The notes under the pieces were generated by a model. It was given only the letters and a program-made list of their open reading frames with translations. It ran no database searches and had not been told where the DNA came from. A DNA stretch of 38,116 nt, from contig CATYVQ010000017.1 of NCBI GenBank assembly GCA_958413895.1, forward strand, positions 1 to 38,116. The letters run 5' to 3'. This document shows, in pieces, positions 6,795 to 15,427 of this stretch (within the stretch, counting starts at the first letter, position 1; each line of letters opens with the position of its first letter). A program made the position numbers and the translations under genes. Origin of the DNA: an uncultured Collinsella sp. GTDB lineage: Bacteria; Actinomycetota; Coriobacteriia; Coriobacteriales; Coriobacteriaceae.

Positions 6795-8570
6795 ATGGAG
6801 CAACTCATCGCCACTATCGAAAAGGGCCAGCCCTTTTTCAACGCGATCGCCCGCAACAAGTACCTCAAGGCGATCCGCGACGGTTTTATCTCCGTCATCC
6901 CCATCATCATCTTCTCGTCCATCTTCTGTCTCGTAGCCTCGGTCCCCAACATCTGGGGTTTCTACTGGCCCGATGACATCAACAACGCCTTGTGGAAGTG
7001 CTACAACTACTCCATGGGCATCCTGGCAATCGCCTGCGCCGCCACCACGGCCAAGCACTTCGCCGACGCCCAGAACCGCGATCTGCCCAAGAATAACCAG
7101 ATCAACTTTATCTCGTGCATGTGCGCGGCCATCATCGGCTTCTTGCTCCTTTCGAGCGACACGATCGCCACGGACGCCGCCAGCGGCTTCAACACCACCT
7201 ACCTTGGTTCCAAAGGCCTGCTGACCGCCTTCATCGCTGCGTTTGTGACCGGCATCATCTACAAGTTCTTCATTAAGCGCAACATCACCGTCAAGATGCC
7301 CGAGCAGGTTCCGCCTAACATCTCGCAGACCTTTAAGGACATCATCCCCTTCTCCGTCTGCATCACCGTCTTTTGGGTCTTTGACATCGTCTTCCGCGCT
7401 GCCTTTGGCTTCTGCTTTGCCCAGGGCGTCATCCAGGTGTTCCAGCCCCTGTTCACCGCTGCCGACGGCTACATCGGCCTTGCTGTGATCTACGGCGCCA
7501 TGAGCCTCTTCTGGTTCGTGGGCGTCCACGGCCCCTCGATCGTCGAGCCCGCCATCGCCGCCGCCCTCGTTGCCAACATGACCGACAACCTGGCTGCGTT
7601 CCAGGCCGGCCAGCACGCTTCCGCTGTCCTGACCCAGGGTGCCCAGTACTTCGTCGTCTGCATGGGCGGCACCGGCGCCACGCTTGTCCTGGTCTTTATG
7701 TTCTGCTTCCTGGCCAAGTCCCAGGAGATGCGCGCCGTCGGTAAGGCCGCCATCGTTCCCGTCTGTTTCGCTGTCAACGAGCCGCTGCTGTTCGCCGCGC
7801 CCATCGTGCTCAACCCCGTCTTCTTTGTCCCGTTTGTCTTTGCCCCGATCGCCAACATCTGGATCCTCAAGATCTTTATCGACTTCTTGGGCATGAACGG
7901 CTTTATGTACACCCTGCCTTGGACCGTCCCCGGTCCCATCGGTACCATCATGGGCCTGGGCTTCCAGCCGCTCGCCTTTGTGATGCTCGCCCTTATCCTG
8001 GTCGTCGACTTCGTTCTGTACTACCCGTTCTTCCGTGCCTATGACGCCCAGAAGTGCGCCGAGGAGGCCGAGATCTCCCAGGAGGAGCTCGCCGCCAAGA
8101 ACGCCGAGAAGGCCGCCAAGCTCAACGATGCCTTCCAGGGCAAGGCTGACGCCAAGAGCGTTGCCGCCGGCGCTGCTGCCGAGGCCGTGAAGGCCGACTC
8201 CCCCGCCGCTTCCGCAGCACCCGCTGCCGAGACAACGACCGCCAGCGACCTCAACGGCAAGCGCGTGCTCGTGCTCTGCCAGGGCGGCGGAACCTCGGGC
8301 CTGCTCGCCAACGCGCTGGCCAAGGCCGCCAAGGAGCGCGGCATTAACCTCGAGACCGCTGCCGAGGCCTATGGCAACCACGTGGACATGCTCCCCGACT
8401 TTGACCTGGTCGTCCTGGCCCCGCAGGCCGCAAGCTACCTGGCCGACCTGCAGAAGGACTGTGAGCGCGTGGGCAACAAGTGCGTCGCCTGCCGTGGCAA
8501 GCAGTACATCGAGCTCTCCCAGAACGGCGACAAGTCTCTCGCCTTCGTCGCCGAACAACTTTCGAAGTAA
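6795..8570 (+). CDS. lacE: PTS lactose-type EIICB, cassette 1
   Basis: This 591-residue protein imports and phosphorylates a beta-galactoside such as lactose. The EIIC part (about 1-420) has the expected membrane helices, the GVHGPS histidine motif and the NEPLLF glutamate motif of the Lac family. An Ala/Glu-rich linker (about 420-485) leads to an EIIB domain whose phospho-accepting Cys495 lies in LCQGGGTSG. Fusion order C-B is that of LacE. TTAGGAG precedes the ATG. The lacG-1 gene follows after 66 bases containing a strong hairpin. EIIA must come from elsewhere, probably lacF at 4880. This EII is more distant from the other two EIIs than they are from each other. A 610-residue ORF on the opposite strand is a composition shadow. 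Confidence 0.9.
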   Translation: MEQLIATIEKGQPFFNAIARNKYLKAIRDGFISVIPIIIFSSIFCLVASVPNIWGFYWPDDINNALWKCYNYSMGILAIACAATTAKHFADAQNRDLPKNNQINFISCMCAAIIGFLLLSSDTIATDAASGFNTTYLGSKGLLTAFIAAFVTGIIYKFFIKRNITVKMPEQVPPNISQTFKDIIPFSVCITVFWVFDIVFRAAFGFCFAQGVIQVFQPLFTAADGYIGLAVIYGAMSLFWFVGVHGPSIVEPAIAAALVANMTDNLAAFQAGQHASAVLTQGAQYFVVCMGGTGATLVLVFMFCFLAKSQEMRAVGKAAIVPVCFAVNEPLLFAAPIVLNPVFFVPFVFAPIANIWILKIFIDFLGMNGFMYTLPWTVPGPIGTIMGLGFQPLAFVMLALILVVDFVLYYPFFRAYDAQKCAEEAEISQEELAAKNAEKAAKLNDAFQGKADAKSVAAGAAAEAVKADSPAASAAPAAETTTASDLNGKRVLVLCQGGGTSGLLANALAKAAKERGINLETAAEAYGNHVDMLPDFDLVVLAPQAASYLADLQKDCERVGNKCVACRGKQYIELSQNGDKSLAFVAEQLSK

Positions 8571-8580
8571 GTAACGCCCA

Positions 8581-8612
8581 GGGCCAGCCGACCATCCAAG
8601 ACCGGCTGGCCC
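8581..8612 (+). terminator. Hairpin between EIICB-1 and lacG-1
   Basis: GGGCCAGCCG (8581-8590) pairs perfectly with CGGCTGGCCC (8603-8612), followed by TTCGATTT. It lies within the presumed operon, so it probably acts as a partial terminator or RNA-processing barrier. Cassettes 2 and 3 have hairpins in the same place. Confidence 0.6.
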
Positions 8613-8636
8613 TTCGATTTAGACGATTGGATCATC

Positions 8637-10076
8637 ATGTCCGTTAATCCTGCTAGCGTCACCAACCCGCCCGCGCAGTTTCCCGAGGACTTTGTCTTTG
8701 GCGGCGCCACCGCTGCCTACCAGGTAGAGGGCGAGACCCGCACTCACGGTAAGGGCAAGGTTGCCTGGGACGACTTTCTGGAGGCCCAGGGGCGCTTCTC
8801 CCCCGATCCCGCTTCGGACTTCTACAACCAGTACCCCGTCGACCTGGAGCTGTGCGAGGAGTTCGGCATCAACGGCATTCGCCTCTCCATCGCCTGGAGC
8901 CGCATCTTCCCCAACGGCACCGGCGAAATCAACCCCGAGGGCGTCCAGTTCTACCACGATCTCTTCGCCGAGTGCCACAAGCACCACGTTGAGCCGTTCG
9001 TCACGCTGCATCACTTTGACACGCCGCTTCCCCTCTTTGAGAAGGGCGACTTCCTCAACCGCGAGACCATCGACGCCTTTGTGGACTTTGCCACCTTCTG
9101 CTTTAAGGAGTACGCCGACCAGGTGACCTACTGGTTCACCTTTAACGAGATCTGGGCCGACGCCTCCAACACCTACATCGAGGGCACCTTCCCCGGTGGC
9201 GTCAAGGCGCATCTGGCCGAGGCCTTCCAGTGCGAGCACAACATGATGCTCGCCCACGCCAAGGCCGTGCTGGCCTTCCACAACGGCGGCTTTAAGGGCA
9301 AAATCGGCGTCATCCAGTCGCTGGAGTTTAAGTACCCGCTCAACGAGAACGACCCCGCCGACATCAAAGCCGCCAACAACGAGCACGTGCTGCAAAACCA
9401 GTTTTTGCTCGACGCGACGTTCCGCGGCGAGTATGCCCCCGACACCCTCGAGTGCGCCAACCGCCTGGCTGCCGTCTCGGGCGGCACCATCGAGATCTTG
9501 GACGAGGACCTCGAGATTATGCGCGAGGCAGCGCTCTACAACGACTACCTGGGCGTTAACAACTATCAGTGCCGTTTTTTGAAGGCTTACGATGGCGAGA
9601 ACGACCTGCACCACAACGGTACGGGCGAGAAGGGCACCGGTCGCTGGCGCGTCAAGGGCATTGGCGAGCATGTGAACAAGCCCGGCATCCCCACCACCGA
9701 CTGGGACTGGATCATCTATCCCGAGGGTCTGTTCGATCTGCTCGTCTACATTAAGCAGCGCTACCCCAACTACAAGCAGATCTTCATCACCGAGAACGGC
9801 ATGGGCTACAAGGACCCCTACAAGAACGGTTTTGTGGACGACCAGCCGCGCATCGACTACATCGAGCAGCACCTGCGTTGGCTGCTCAAGGCCATGGAGG
9901 TGGGCGTCAACGTGGGCGGCTACTTCCTGTGGAGCCTGCAGGATCAGTTCTCCTGGACCAATGGCTACAACAAGCGTTACGGCTTCTTTTACGTTGACTT
10001 TGAAACCCAGAAGCGCACGCCCAAGGCAAGCGCCTACTGGTACAAGCGCGTGGCGCAGACCCGTCGTCTGGACTAG
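8637..10076 (+). CDS. lacG: 6-phospho-beta-galactosidase (GH1), cassette 1
   Basis: This 479-residue cytoplasmic glycoside hydrolase family 1 enzyme splits phosphorylated lactose into galactose-6-phosphate and glucose. The acid/base Glu171 lies in TFNEI and the nucleophile Glu386 in ITENG. The 6-phosphate loop is complete: Ser439, Lys446 and Tyr448 in FSWTNGYNKRYG. Trp440 after the serine matches LacG, where a tryptophan here favours galactosides; 6-phospho-beta-glucosidases usually have another residue. The sequence follows Lactococcus LacG closely in the blocks I remember (FGGATAAYQ, HVEPFVTLHHFDTP). Galactose-6-phosphate would feed LacAB. The ribosome site before the ATG at 8637 is weak. 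Confidence 0.9.
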   Translation: MSVNPASVTNPPAQFPEDFVFGGATAAYQVEGETRTHGKGKVAWDDFLEAQGRFSPDPASDFYNQYPVDLELCEEFGINGIRLSIAWSRIFPNGTGEINPEGVQFYHDLFAECHKHHVEPFVTLHHFDTPLPLFEKGDFLNRETIDAFVDFATFCFKEYADQVTYWFTFNEIWADASNTYIEGTFPGGVKAHLAEAFQCEHNMMLAHAKAVLAFHNGGFKGKIGVIQSLEFKYPLNENDPADIKAANNEHVLQNQFLLDATFRGEYAPDTLECANRLAAVSGGTIEILDEDLEIMREAALYNDYLGVNNYQCRFLKAYDGENDLHHNGTGEKGTGRWRVKGIGEHVNKPGIPTTDWDWIIYPEGLFDLLVYIKQRYPNYKQIFITENGMGYKDPYKNGFVDDQPRIDYIEQHLRWLLKAMEVGVNVGGYFLWSLQDQFSWTNGYNKRYGFFYVDFETQKRTPKASAYWYKRVAQTRRLD

Positions 10077-10123
10077 TGGCTGGCGGGGTTGCCCGCTCAC
10101 ACAACCTGTCCCCATTTCTCAGC

Positions 10124-10165
10124 CGGGGGCGGCACGTCACACGGCGCGCCGCCCCCGACCTTTTT
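10124..10165 (+). terminator. Terminator of cassette 1
   Basis: CGGGGGCGGC (10124-10133) pairs with GCCGCCCCCG (10148-10157), then ACC and five T. An overlapping alternative hairpin, CCGACC with GGTCGG at 10155-10176, uses the T-run as its loop. Confidence 0.75.
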
Positions 10166-10181
10166 GTTCAGGTCGGAAGCC

Positions 10182-10327
10182 GTTCGTCTCAATCTGTAAC
10201 ATCTAGCTGAGTTTTTTGGTCCTAGCTGTTACAGATTGAGACGAACAGGATTGCTCTTTCCGAAGAATCTAAATCTGTAACACGTAGCCCGCTTTTGACC
10301 GTCTACCTGTTACAAATCGAGACAAAC
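10182..10327 (+). repeat. Palindromic 65-base repeat array A (2 copies)
   Basis: Copy A1 (10182-10246) has perfect 20-base inverted arms, GTTCGTCTCAATCTGTAACA and its complement, around a 25-base T-rich loop. Copy A2 (about 10268-10327) has the same right arm in slightly decayed form and a shorter left arm. The period is 81 bases. The array begins 17 bases after the terminator T-run and lies between convergent lacG-1 and lacI-2. Loops in all copies share TAG at the left, TTTT in the middle and a fixed length of 25. Not recognised as a named family. Confidence 0.85.
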
Positions 10328-10337
10328 GGAGTAGGAC

Positions 10338-11366
10338 CTAACCCCGTATGTCCCTAACAGTCGAGCGTTCGACCAGCGTACTCGGCACATGAATCGCCTC
10401 GATAGACGAGCTCTCTCCAATCGCCGCCTCAAACGCAAGCTTACCGACACCGCGCAAATCAAATCGCAGCGTCGTCAGCCGATTGTGAGGAACAAGTCCC
10501 TCGAGTGCGTCGTCGATACCAACCACGCTCACGTCGTCGGGCACGGACAGGCCCGCGTTCTCGAGCGCGGCGATAACGCCCAGCGCCATCTGGTCATTTG
10601 CCGCAAGCACGGCAGTCGGCGCCTGCGACCCGCCGGCAAGCACCTCGGCCGCAATCCGCTCGCCCATGGCGTACCCACTGTCCGCACTCCAATCGCCACG
10701 CAGCATCGGAGCGGCATCGACATGAGCACGACCCAGCGTATCGCGCCAACCGGCCTCACGAAAACGCGAGGAAATCGAGTTTTCCGGACCCGCCACAAAC
10801 CGCATATTCGAGTGACCATGTTCCAGCAGATAATTGGTCAACAGCTCGCACGAACCATACTGGTCGGAGTCGATCGTCGTGCAGCGCGGATGCGCATACA
10901 TGGACAGGATGACCGTTCGCACTCCCGGCTGGGGAACAAACTCCTCAAAATCGGGAGCCATGCGGTTCATGTTGAGAATCATGCCGTCGACGGGTCGCTC
11001 GACCATGCGGCGCGAGGCATCGGCAAGTGTATAGGGCTTGTCGCCGCCCATCTCGATCATAGTGACGGCAAAATCGTGCTCGCGCGCCGCTTGCATGATA
11101 CCCTCGAGCGTCGCCAGGTTACCGACACGTGTGATGTTGTACATGCACAGGCCAATAGAACGATACGACCCGCCGCGCAACGCCGCTCCAGCAAAATTGG
11201 GACGAAAGCCCAGCTCTTCCATGGCGGCCAGCACACGCTTGCGCGTCTTTTCCGTCACGTTGGGCATACCGTTGACCACGCGAGACACAGTCTGGCGGCT
11301 CACGCCAGCGAGCGCCGCAACCTCTGCCGCGCTCGCCGAATGACCATTCCTTGTCTGCTGAGCCAT
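10338..11366 (-). CDS. LacI-family transcriptional repressor, cassette 2
   Basis: A regulator of about 342 residues, with a LacI helix-turn-helix (VAALAGVSRQTVSRVVNG), hinge FAGAALRGG, and sugar-binding core ending in LVERSTVRDIRG. It is divergent from lacG-2 and most similar to the cassette 1 regulator. The start is uncertain: ATG 11366 has GGAAGG too close, a GTG three codons upstream (11375) has AGCAGG at a better distance, and the longest frame starts at 11423 without a ribosome site. A degenerate AATGnnnACGTnnnCATT operator at 11426-11443 sits at its promoter, suggesting autorepression, and two more sites face lacG-2. Confidence 0.86.
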   Translation of the reverse strand: MAQQTRNGHSASAAEVAALAGVSRQTVSRVVNGMPNVTEKTRKRVLAAMEELGFRPNFAGAALRGGSYRSIGLCMYNITRVGNLATLEGIMQAAREHDFAVTMIEMGGDKPYTLADASRRMVERPVDGMILNMNRMAPDFEEFVPQPGVRTVILSMYAHPRCTTIDSDQYGSCELLTNYLLEHGHSNMRFVAGPENSISSRFREAGWRDTLGRAHVDAAPMLRGDWSADSGYAMGERIAAEVLAGGSQAPTAVLAANDQMALGVIAALENAGLSVPDDVSVVGIDDALEGLVPHNRLTTLRFDLRGVGKLAFEAAIGESSSIEAIHVPSTLVERSTVRDIRG

Positions 11367-11425
11367 GCCTTCCACGCTAACCTGCTTCCCAACTATTCCC
11401 CGCGCCCATGGCGCATCGTACATAC

Positions 11426-11443
11426 ATTGATAACGTGCTCATG
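11426..11443. promoter_or_regulatory. LacI-type operator 2c near lacI-2
   Basis: ATTGATAACGTGCTCATG differs at three positions from the cassette 2 operators and would overlap the leftward transcription start of lacI-2. Confidence 0.45.
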
Positions 11444-11488
11444 ATACCCGAGCCATATACCACAACATGAAAACTTCTGTCAATCAAA

Positions 11489-11521
11489 ACCGCTTACCGA
11501 ACAAATACAACCGTTCGCGGC
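11489..11521. promoter_or_regulatory. Paired 21-base-period motif, cassette 2 copy
   Basis: ACCGCTTACCGAAC starts at 11489 and ACCGTTCGCGG at 11510, exactly 21 bases apart, about 37 bases before operator 2a. Confidence 0.45.
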
Positions 11522-11557
11522 TGTTTGAAGTTGTTTTGTTTCTATACATCCCAGCCG

Positions 11558-11597
11558 GATGTTAACGTGCTCATTGTCAAATGTTCACGTGCTCATT
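11558..11597. promoter_or_regulatory. Tandem LacI-type operators 2a and 2b
   Basis: GATGTTAACGTGCTCATT (11558-11575) and AATGTTCACGTGCTCATT (11580-11597) are spaced 22 bases centre to centre, about two helix turns, upstream of lacG-2. I infer they bind the cassette 2 LacI protein. Confidence 0.6.
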
Positions 11598-11710
11598 TTG
11601 GTTCTAATCATTTTAAGATAGTGTTTATCGGGCTTTTTCACCGCTGAACGCTAACCAGGGAGCCTCCTGAGCGCAAACGCACAATATCGAACAGCGAGAC
11701 GAGAGGGTGT

Positions 11711-13159
11711 ATGCATATGTCTTTGCTAAACCGCGTACAGCAGCTGCCGAAGGGCTTTGTTTGGGGCGCCGCAACCGCCGCGTACCAAACGGAAGGTTCC
11801 ACGAAGGTGGCAGGCAAGGGCAAGACCATGTGGGACGATTACCTTGTCGCCCAGGGTCGCTTTTTGCCCGACCCGGCCAGTGATTTCTACAACCGCTACG
11901 AGGAGGATATCCGCCTTTCTGCCGAGCATGGACTCAACGCCATCCGTGTGTCCATCGCCTGGACCCGCATCTTCCCCAACGGCGACGATGCCGAGCCCCT
12001 CGCCGAGGGCGTTAAGCACTACCACGAGCTGTTCGCCTGCTGCAAAAAGTATGGCGTCGAGCCCTATGTGTCCCTGCATCACTTTGACTCCCCCGCCGCC
12101 CTGTTCAACCAGGGCGACTGGCTCAACCGCAAGACCGTCGACGCCTATGTGCGCTATGCCGAGTTCTGCTTCCGAGAGTTCCGCGAGGTCAAGAATTGGT
12201 TCACCATCAACGAGCTCATCAGCCTCTCGCACTCCCAATACATCCAAGGCAACTTCCCGCCCAACCATCACTTTGATGTGACGAGCGGCATCCAGAGCCA
12301 GCACAACGAGCTCGTTGCCCACGCCCGCGCCGTCAACCTGTATAAGGATCTTGACGAGACCGAGCACCTGGGCGGACGCATTGGCATGGTCAACGTCCTG
12401 ACGCCGGCATATCCTGCCACAGACTCGCCCGCCGACCAGCACGCCGCCGACCTGTACAACGCCTTCTACACCGACTTCATCATGGACGGCGCCTTCCTGG
12501 GTCACTACTCCGCGCGCACCCTCTCACTCATCAACGAGATTCTGCGTGCCAACAACGCCACACTTACGGTTGAGGACAGCGACATGGAGGAGCTCGCCAA
12601 GGCGGCGCCCCGCAACGATATGTTCGGCCTCAACTACTATCAGTCGGCGTTTATCGCCGCCTACGATGGCGAGTCCACCAACAGCTTTAACGGCACCGGA
12701 GACAAGGGCACCTCGTGCTTTAAGTTTAAGGGCGTCGGGCAGCAGGTCGATATGCCGGGTATCCCCACCACCGACTGGGATTGGCTCATCTACCCGCAAG
12801 GCCTCTACGACACGCTCAAGCACATCAGCGCCACCTATCCCAACCTCCCCGTCATCTATATCACCGAAAACGGCCTGGGCCACAAGGACCCCGAGCCCGA
12901 CGCAAACGGCATCGTCGCCGATCCCGAGCGCATCGACTTTGTCGACCAGCACATGGAGAAGGTGCTCCAGGCGCGCGCCGAGGGCGTCGACGTCCAGGGC
13001 TACTTTATCTGGAGCCTGCAGGACCAGTTCTCGTGGGCCAATGGCTATAACAAGCGCTACGGCCTGTTCTACATCGACTTCGACACGCAAAAACGCTACA
13101 TCAAGCAGTCGGCACTCTGGTACAAGGAGCTCGCCGACACCATGGCGGACGCGCAGTAG
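11711..13159 (+). CDS. lacG: 6-phospho-beta-galactosidase (GH1), cassette 2
   Basis: A 482-residue family 1 phospho-glycosidase with acid/base Glu168 in TINEL, nucleophile Glu386 in ITENG, and phosphate loop Ser441, Lys448, Tyr450 in FSWANGYNKRYG. Trp442 again points to galacto-configured substrates. It is the most divergent of the three LacG paralogues (WGAATAAYQTEGS against FGGATAAYQVEGE in the others) and may take a different phosphorylated disaccharide. The start is ATG 11711 or ATG 11717; GAGAGG suits either. Here the hydrolase precedes the permease, the reverse of cassettes 1 and 3. The 176 bases to EIICB-2 hold a hairpin. Confidence 0.88.
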   Translation: MHMSLLNRVQQLPKGFVWGAATAAYQTEGSTKVAGKGKTMWDDYLVAQGRFLPDPASDFYNRYEEDIRLSAEHGLNAIRVSIAWTRIFPNGDDAEPLAEGVKHYHELFACCKKYGVEPYVSLHHFDSPAALFNQGDWLNRKTVDAYVRYAEFCFREFREVKNWFTINELISLSHSQYIQGNFPPNHHFDVTSGIQSQHNELVAHARAVNLYKDLDETEHLGGRIGMVNVLTPAYPATDSPADQHAADLYNAFYTDFIMDGAFLGHYSARTLSLINEILRANNATLTVEDSDMEELAKAAPRNDMFGLNYYQSAFIAAYDGESTNSFNGTGDKGTSCFKFKGVGQQVDMPGIPTTDWDWLIYPQGLYDTLKHISATYPNLPVIYITENGLGHKDPEPDANGIVADPERIDFVDQHMEKVLQARAEGVDVQGYFIWSLQDQFSWANGYNKRYGLFYIDFDTQKRYIKQSALWYKELADTMADAQ

Positions 13160-13185
13160 CGCATCGCCTCGCTTTCTCCCGAGAA

Positions 13186-13222
13186 GGGAGCGGCCCTATG
13201 CGATACAAACCCAGCCGCTCCC
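13186..13222 (+). terminator. Hairpin between lacG-2 and EIICB-2
   Basis: GGGAGCGGC (13186-13194) pairs with GCCGCTCCC (13214-13222), extendable by GAGA/TCTC with one mismatch. No T-run follows, so an attenuating or mRNA-stabilising role is more likely than full termination. Confidence 0.5.
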
Positions 13223-13335
13223 CTCTCTCCCCCTGGGACCGACCCCGCCTGCACCCGGGCTTTTAGCAAGCGGGAGACCATATAGGTTTTCAACGTCCAT
13301 GCCATTAAGATTTCATGCAAAGAGGAGCGTGAACT

Positions 13336-15095
13336 ATGGAATCGATCGTTAAGTTCTTGGAGAAAGGTCAGCCGTACTTCGACAAGGTCTCTAAGAACAT
13401 CTACCTTCAGGCCATTAAAGACGGCTTTTTGGCAGCAATGCCCATCATCCTGTCTTCTTCTGTCTTCCTGCTTATTTCAACCCTGCCGGGCGTTGTCGCC
13501 ACGGTCGGCGGCTTTACGCTGCCCGACTGGTGGAACGTCGACGTCGTGAACTTCTGCAACAAGGTTTACAACTTCACGATGGGCGTCGTGGGCATCATGG
13601 TCGCCGGCACCACCGCAAGCGCGCTGACCGGCTCCAAGAACCGCCGCATGCCTGCCGGCAAGGCCATCAACGCCACGAGCACCATGGTCGCCGCCATGTG
13701 CGCTATGCTCATCTTGGCCGTTACCCAGACGAGTGCCAAGATCGACGGCGCCGATGTCTCGGTGTTCTTTACCGACAACATGGGCACCAAGGGCCTGCTG
13801 AGCTCCTTTGTCGCCGCATTTGCCACGGTCAACATCTATGCCTTCTGCATTAAGCGAGACATCACCATCAAGCTGCCCAAAGAAGTCCCCGGCGCCATCG
13901 CCCAGAACTTCCGCGACATCTTCGCCTTCAGCTTCTCCATCCTGTTTGTCGCCGTCATCGACGTTATCTGCCGCACCTGCTTGGCCGTCCCGTTTGCCAA
14001 CGTCATCTCCACGCTGGTGAGCCCGCTGTTCGCCGCTGCCGATTCCTACGCCGGCCTCGCCCTCATCTGGTTCATGATCCCGCTGTTCTGGTTCATGGGC
14101 ATCCACGGCCCCTCGGTCGTTAAGCCTGCCCTCAACGCCGCGCTGTTTGGCAACATCACTACCAACCTCGCCACGCTGCAGGCCGGCGGTCACCCCGCCC
14201 TCGCCCTGACCGAGAACTTCGGTAACTACATCGGCGAACTCGGCGGCACCGGCGCCACGTTCATTGTCCCGATCATCTTCCTGCTCTTTATGCGCTCCAA
14301 GCAGCTCAAGGCCGTCGGCAAAGCCTCTGTCGTACCCGTGATGTTCGCCGTCAACGGCCGCTGCTGTTCGCCGCGCCCATCATCCTCAACCCGTACTTCC
14401 TGATCCCGTTCCTGTTTGCCCCCGTGGCCAACGTCCTCATTGGTAAGTTCTTCATCGACTTTTTGGGCATGAACGGCTTTATCTATGCCATGCCGTGGGC
14501 ACTCCCCGGACCGATCGGCACCTTCATCGACACCAACTTCCAGCCGATCTCTCTGGTCCTGGTTGTCGTCCTGCTGGTCGTTGACTTCTTGATCTACTAC
14601 CCGTTCTGCAAGGCCTACGACAACGTCCTGTGCAAGCAGGAGGCCGAGACCCTGGCCGAAGAAGAGGCCGAGGAGACCAAGGCCGTCAAGACCGCTGCCG
14701 CCCCCGCCGTTGAGGCTCCCGTTGTCGAGACCGCTTCTGCCACTGAGGCCTCCGCAGCTCCGTCCGCCCTTAAGGGCAAGGACCTGAGGGTTCTGGTTCT
14801 GTGTGCTGGCGCCGGCACCTCTGCACTGCTCGCCAACGCGCTTAAGGAAGGCGCCGACGAGCTGGGCATCGACATTACCGCCAACGCCGGTGCCTACGGC
14901 AGCCACTACGCCATCATGGACCAGTACAACGTCATCGTCCTGGCTCCGCAGGTTCGCACCTATTACAACGAGATGAAGGCCGACACCGACCGCCTGGGCA
15001 TCACGCTGCTGTCGCCCAAGGGCAAACAGTACATCGACCTCACTAAGGATCCCAAGGGTGCCGTCGCCTGGATCGAGGAAAACCTCGAGGCATAA
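13336..15095 (+). pseudogene. PTS lactose-type EIICB, cassette 2, frameshifted
   Basis: Two frames, 13336-14403 and 14424-15095, together spell one EIICB that would be about 586 residues with one base restored, the length of its paralogues (591 and 585). The break is at 14356/14357: AACGGCCGCTG replaces the AACGAGCCGCTG of paralogue 1, so one A is missing from the GAG codon of the conserved NEPLLF glutamate. That residue is part of the sugar site in EIIC transporters of this superfamily. The upstream frame ends after about 355 residues; the rest, with EIIB cysteine codon 14802-14804 in LCAGAGTSA, is otherwise intact. There is no homopolymer or slippery heptamer there, so programmed shifting is unlikely. 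A sequencing error remains possible. Confidence 0.85.
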
Positions 15096-15130
15096 GACGC
15101 TGACACCACCTGCCGCTCGCAGACAATAAA

Positions 15131-15170
15131 TGGCCCGTGCATCGATGTGTGATGCGCGGGCCATTTTGTT
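15131..15170 (+). terminator. Terminator of cassette 2
   Basis: TGGCCCGTGCATC (15131-15143) pairs with GATGCGCGGGCCA (15151-15163), followed by TTTTGTTT. It ends the EIICB-2 transcript. Confidence 0.85.
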
Positions 15171-15190
15171 TAGACCGCACCCGTCCTCCT

Positions 15191-15414
15191 GTTCATCTCA
15201 ATCTGTAACATCTAGCCGAGTTTTTCGGTCCAAGCTGTTACAGATCGAGGTGAACGCACAGGCCAAGCCGAAAATCTCAATCTGTAACATGTAGACCGCT
15301 TTTGGCCGCTTAGATGTTACAGATCGAGACAAACAGATGGGTCAATCCAATCAATCTAGATCTGTAACATCTAGCAGGGATTTTCGGTCCTAACTGTTAC
15401 AGATTAAGATGAAC
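15191..15414 (+). repeat. Palindromic 65-base repeat array B (3 copies)
   Basis: Copies B1 (15191-15255), B2 (about 15274-15334) and B3 (about 15355-15414) each have arms of the AATCTGTAACA/TGTTACAGATT type around a 25-base loop. Period is 79 then 80 bases. As in array A, the first copy has the full GTTC outer end and later copies have a shortened left arm. The array begins about 20 bases past the terminator and fills the gap between convergent EIICB-2 and lacI-3. Confidence 0.85.
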
Positions 15415-15427
15415 GAGCCGAGCACGT

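Noticed and set aside
6726..8558. 610-residue open frame opposite EIICB-1, and similar long antisense frames at 8619-10115, 16624-18285 and 18418-20076
   Set aside because: They exactly mirror strongly supported PTS and LacG genes, have Gly/Asp/Val/His-rich low-complexity translations, no ribosome sites, and are expected from GC-rich codon use.
10124..10176. Riboswitch between lacG-1 and lacI-2
   Set aside because: The structure is a terminator overlapping a small alternative hairpin; no conserved aptamer core is visible.
10182..10327. CRISPR array
   Set aside because: The repeating unit is a 65-base palindrome with spacers of about 20 bases, copy number is only 2-3, loops are conserved rather than unique, and no cas genes are present.
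14340..14410. Programmed ribosomal frameshift in EIICB-2
   Set aside because: No slippery heptamer, stop codon or downstream pseudoknot is evident; a single missing base relative to two paralogues explains the break.
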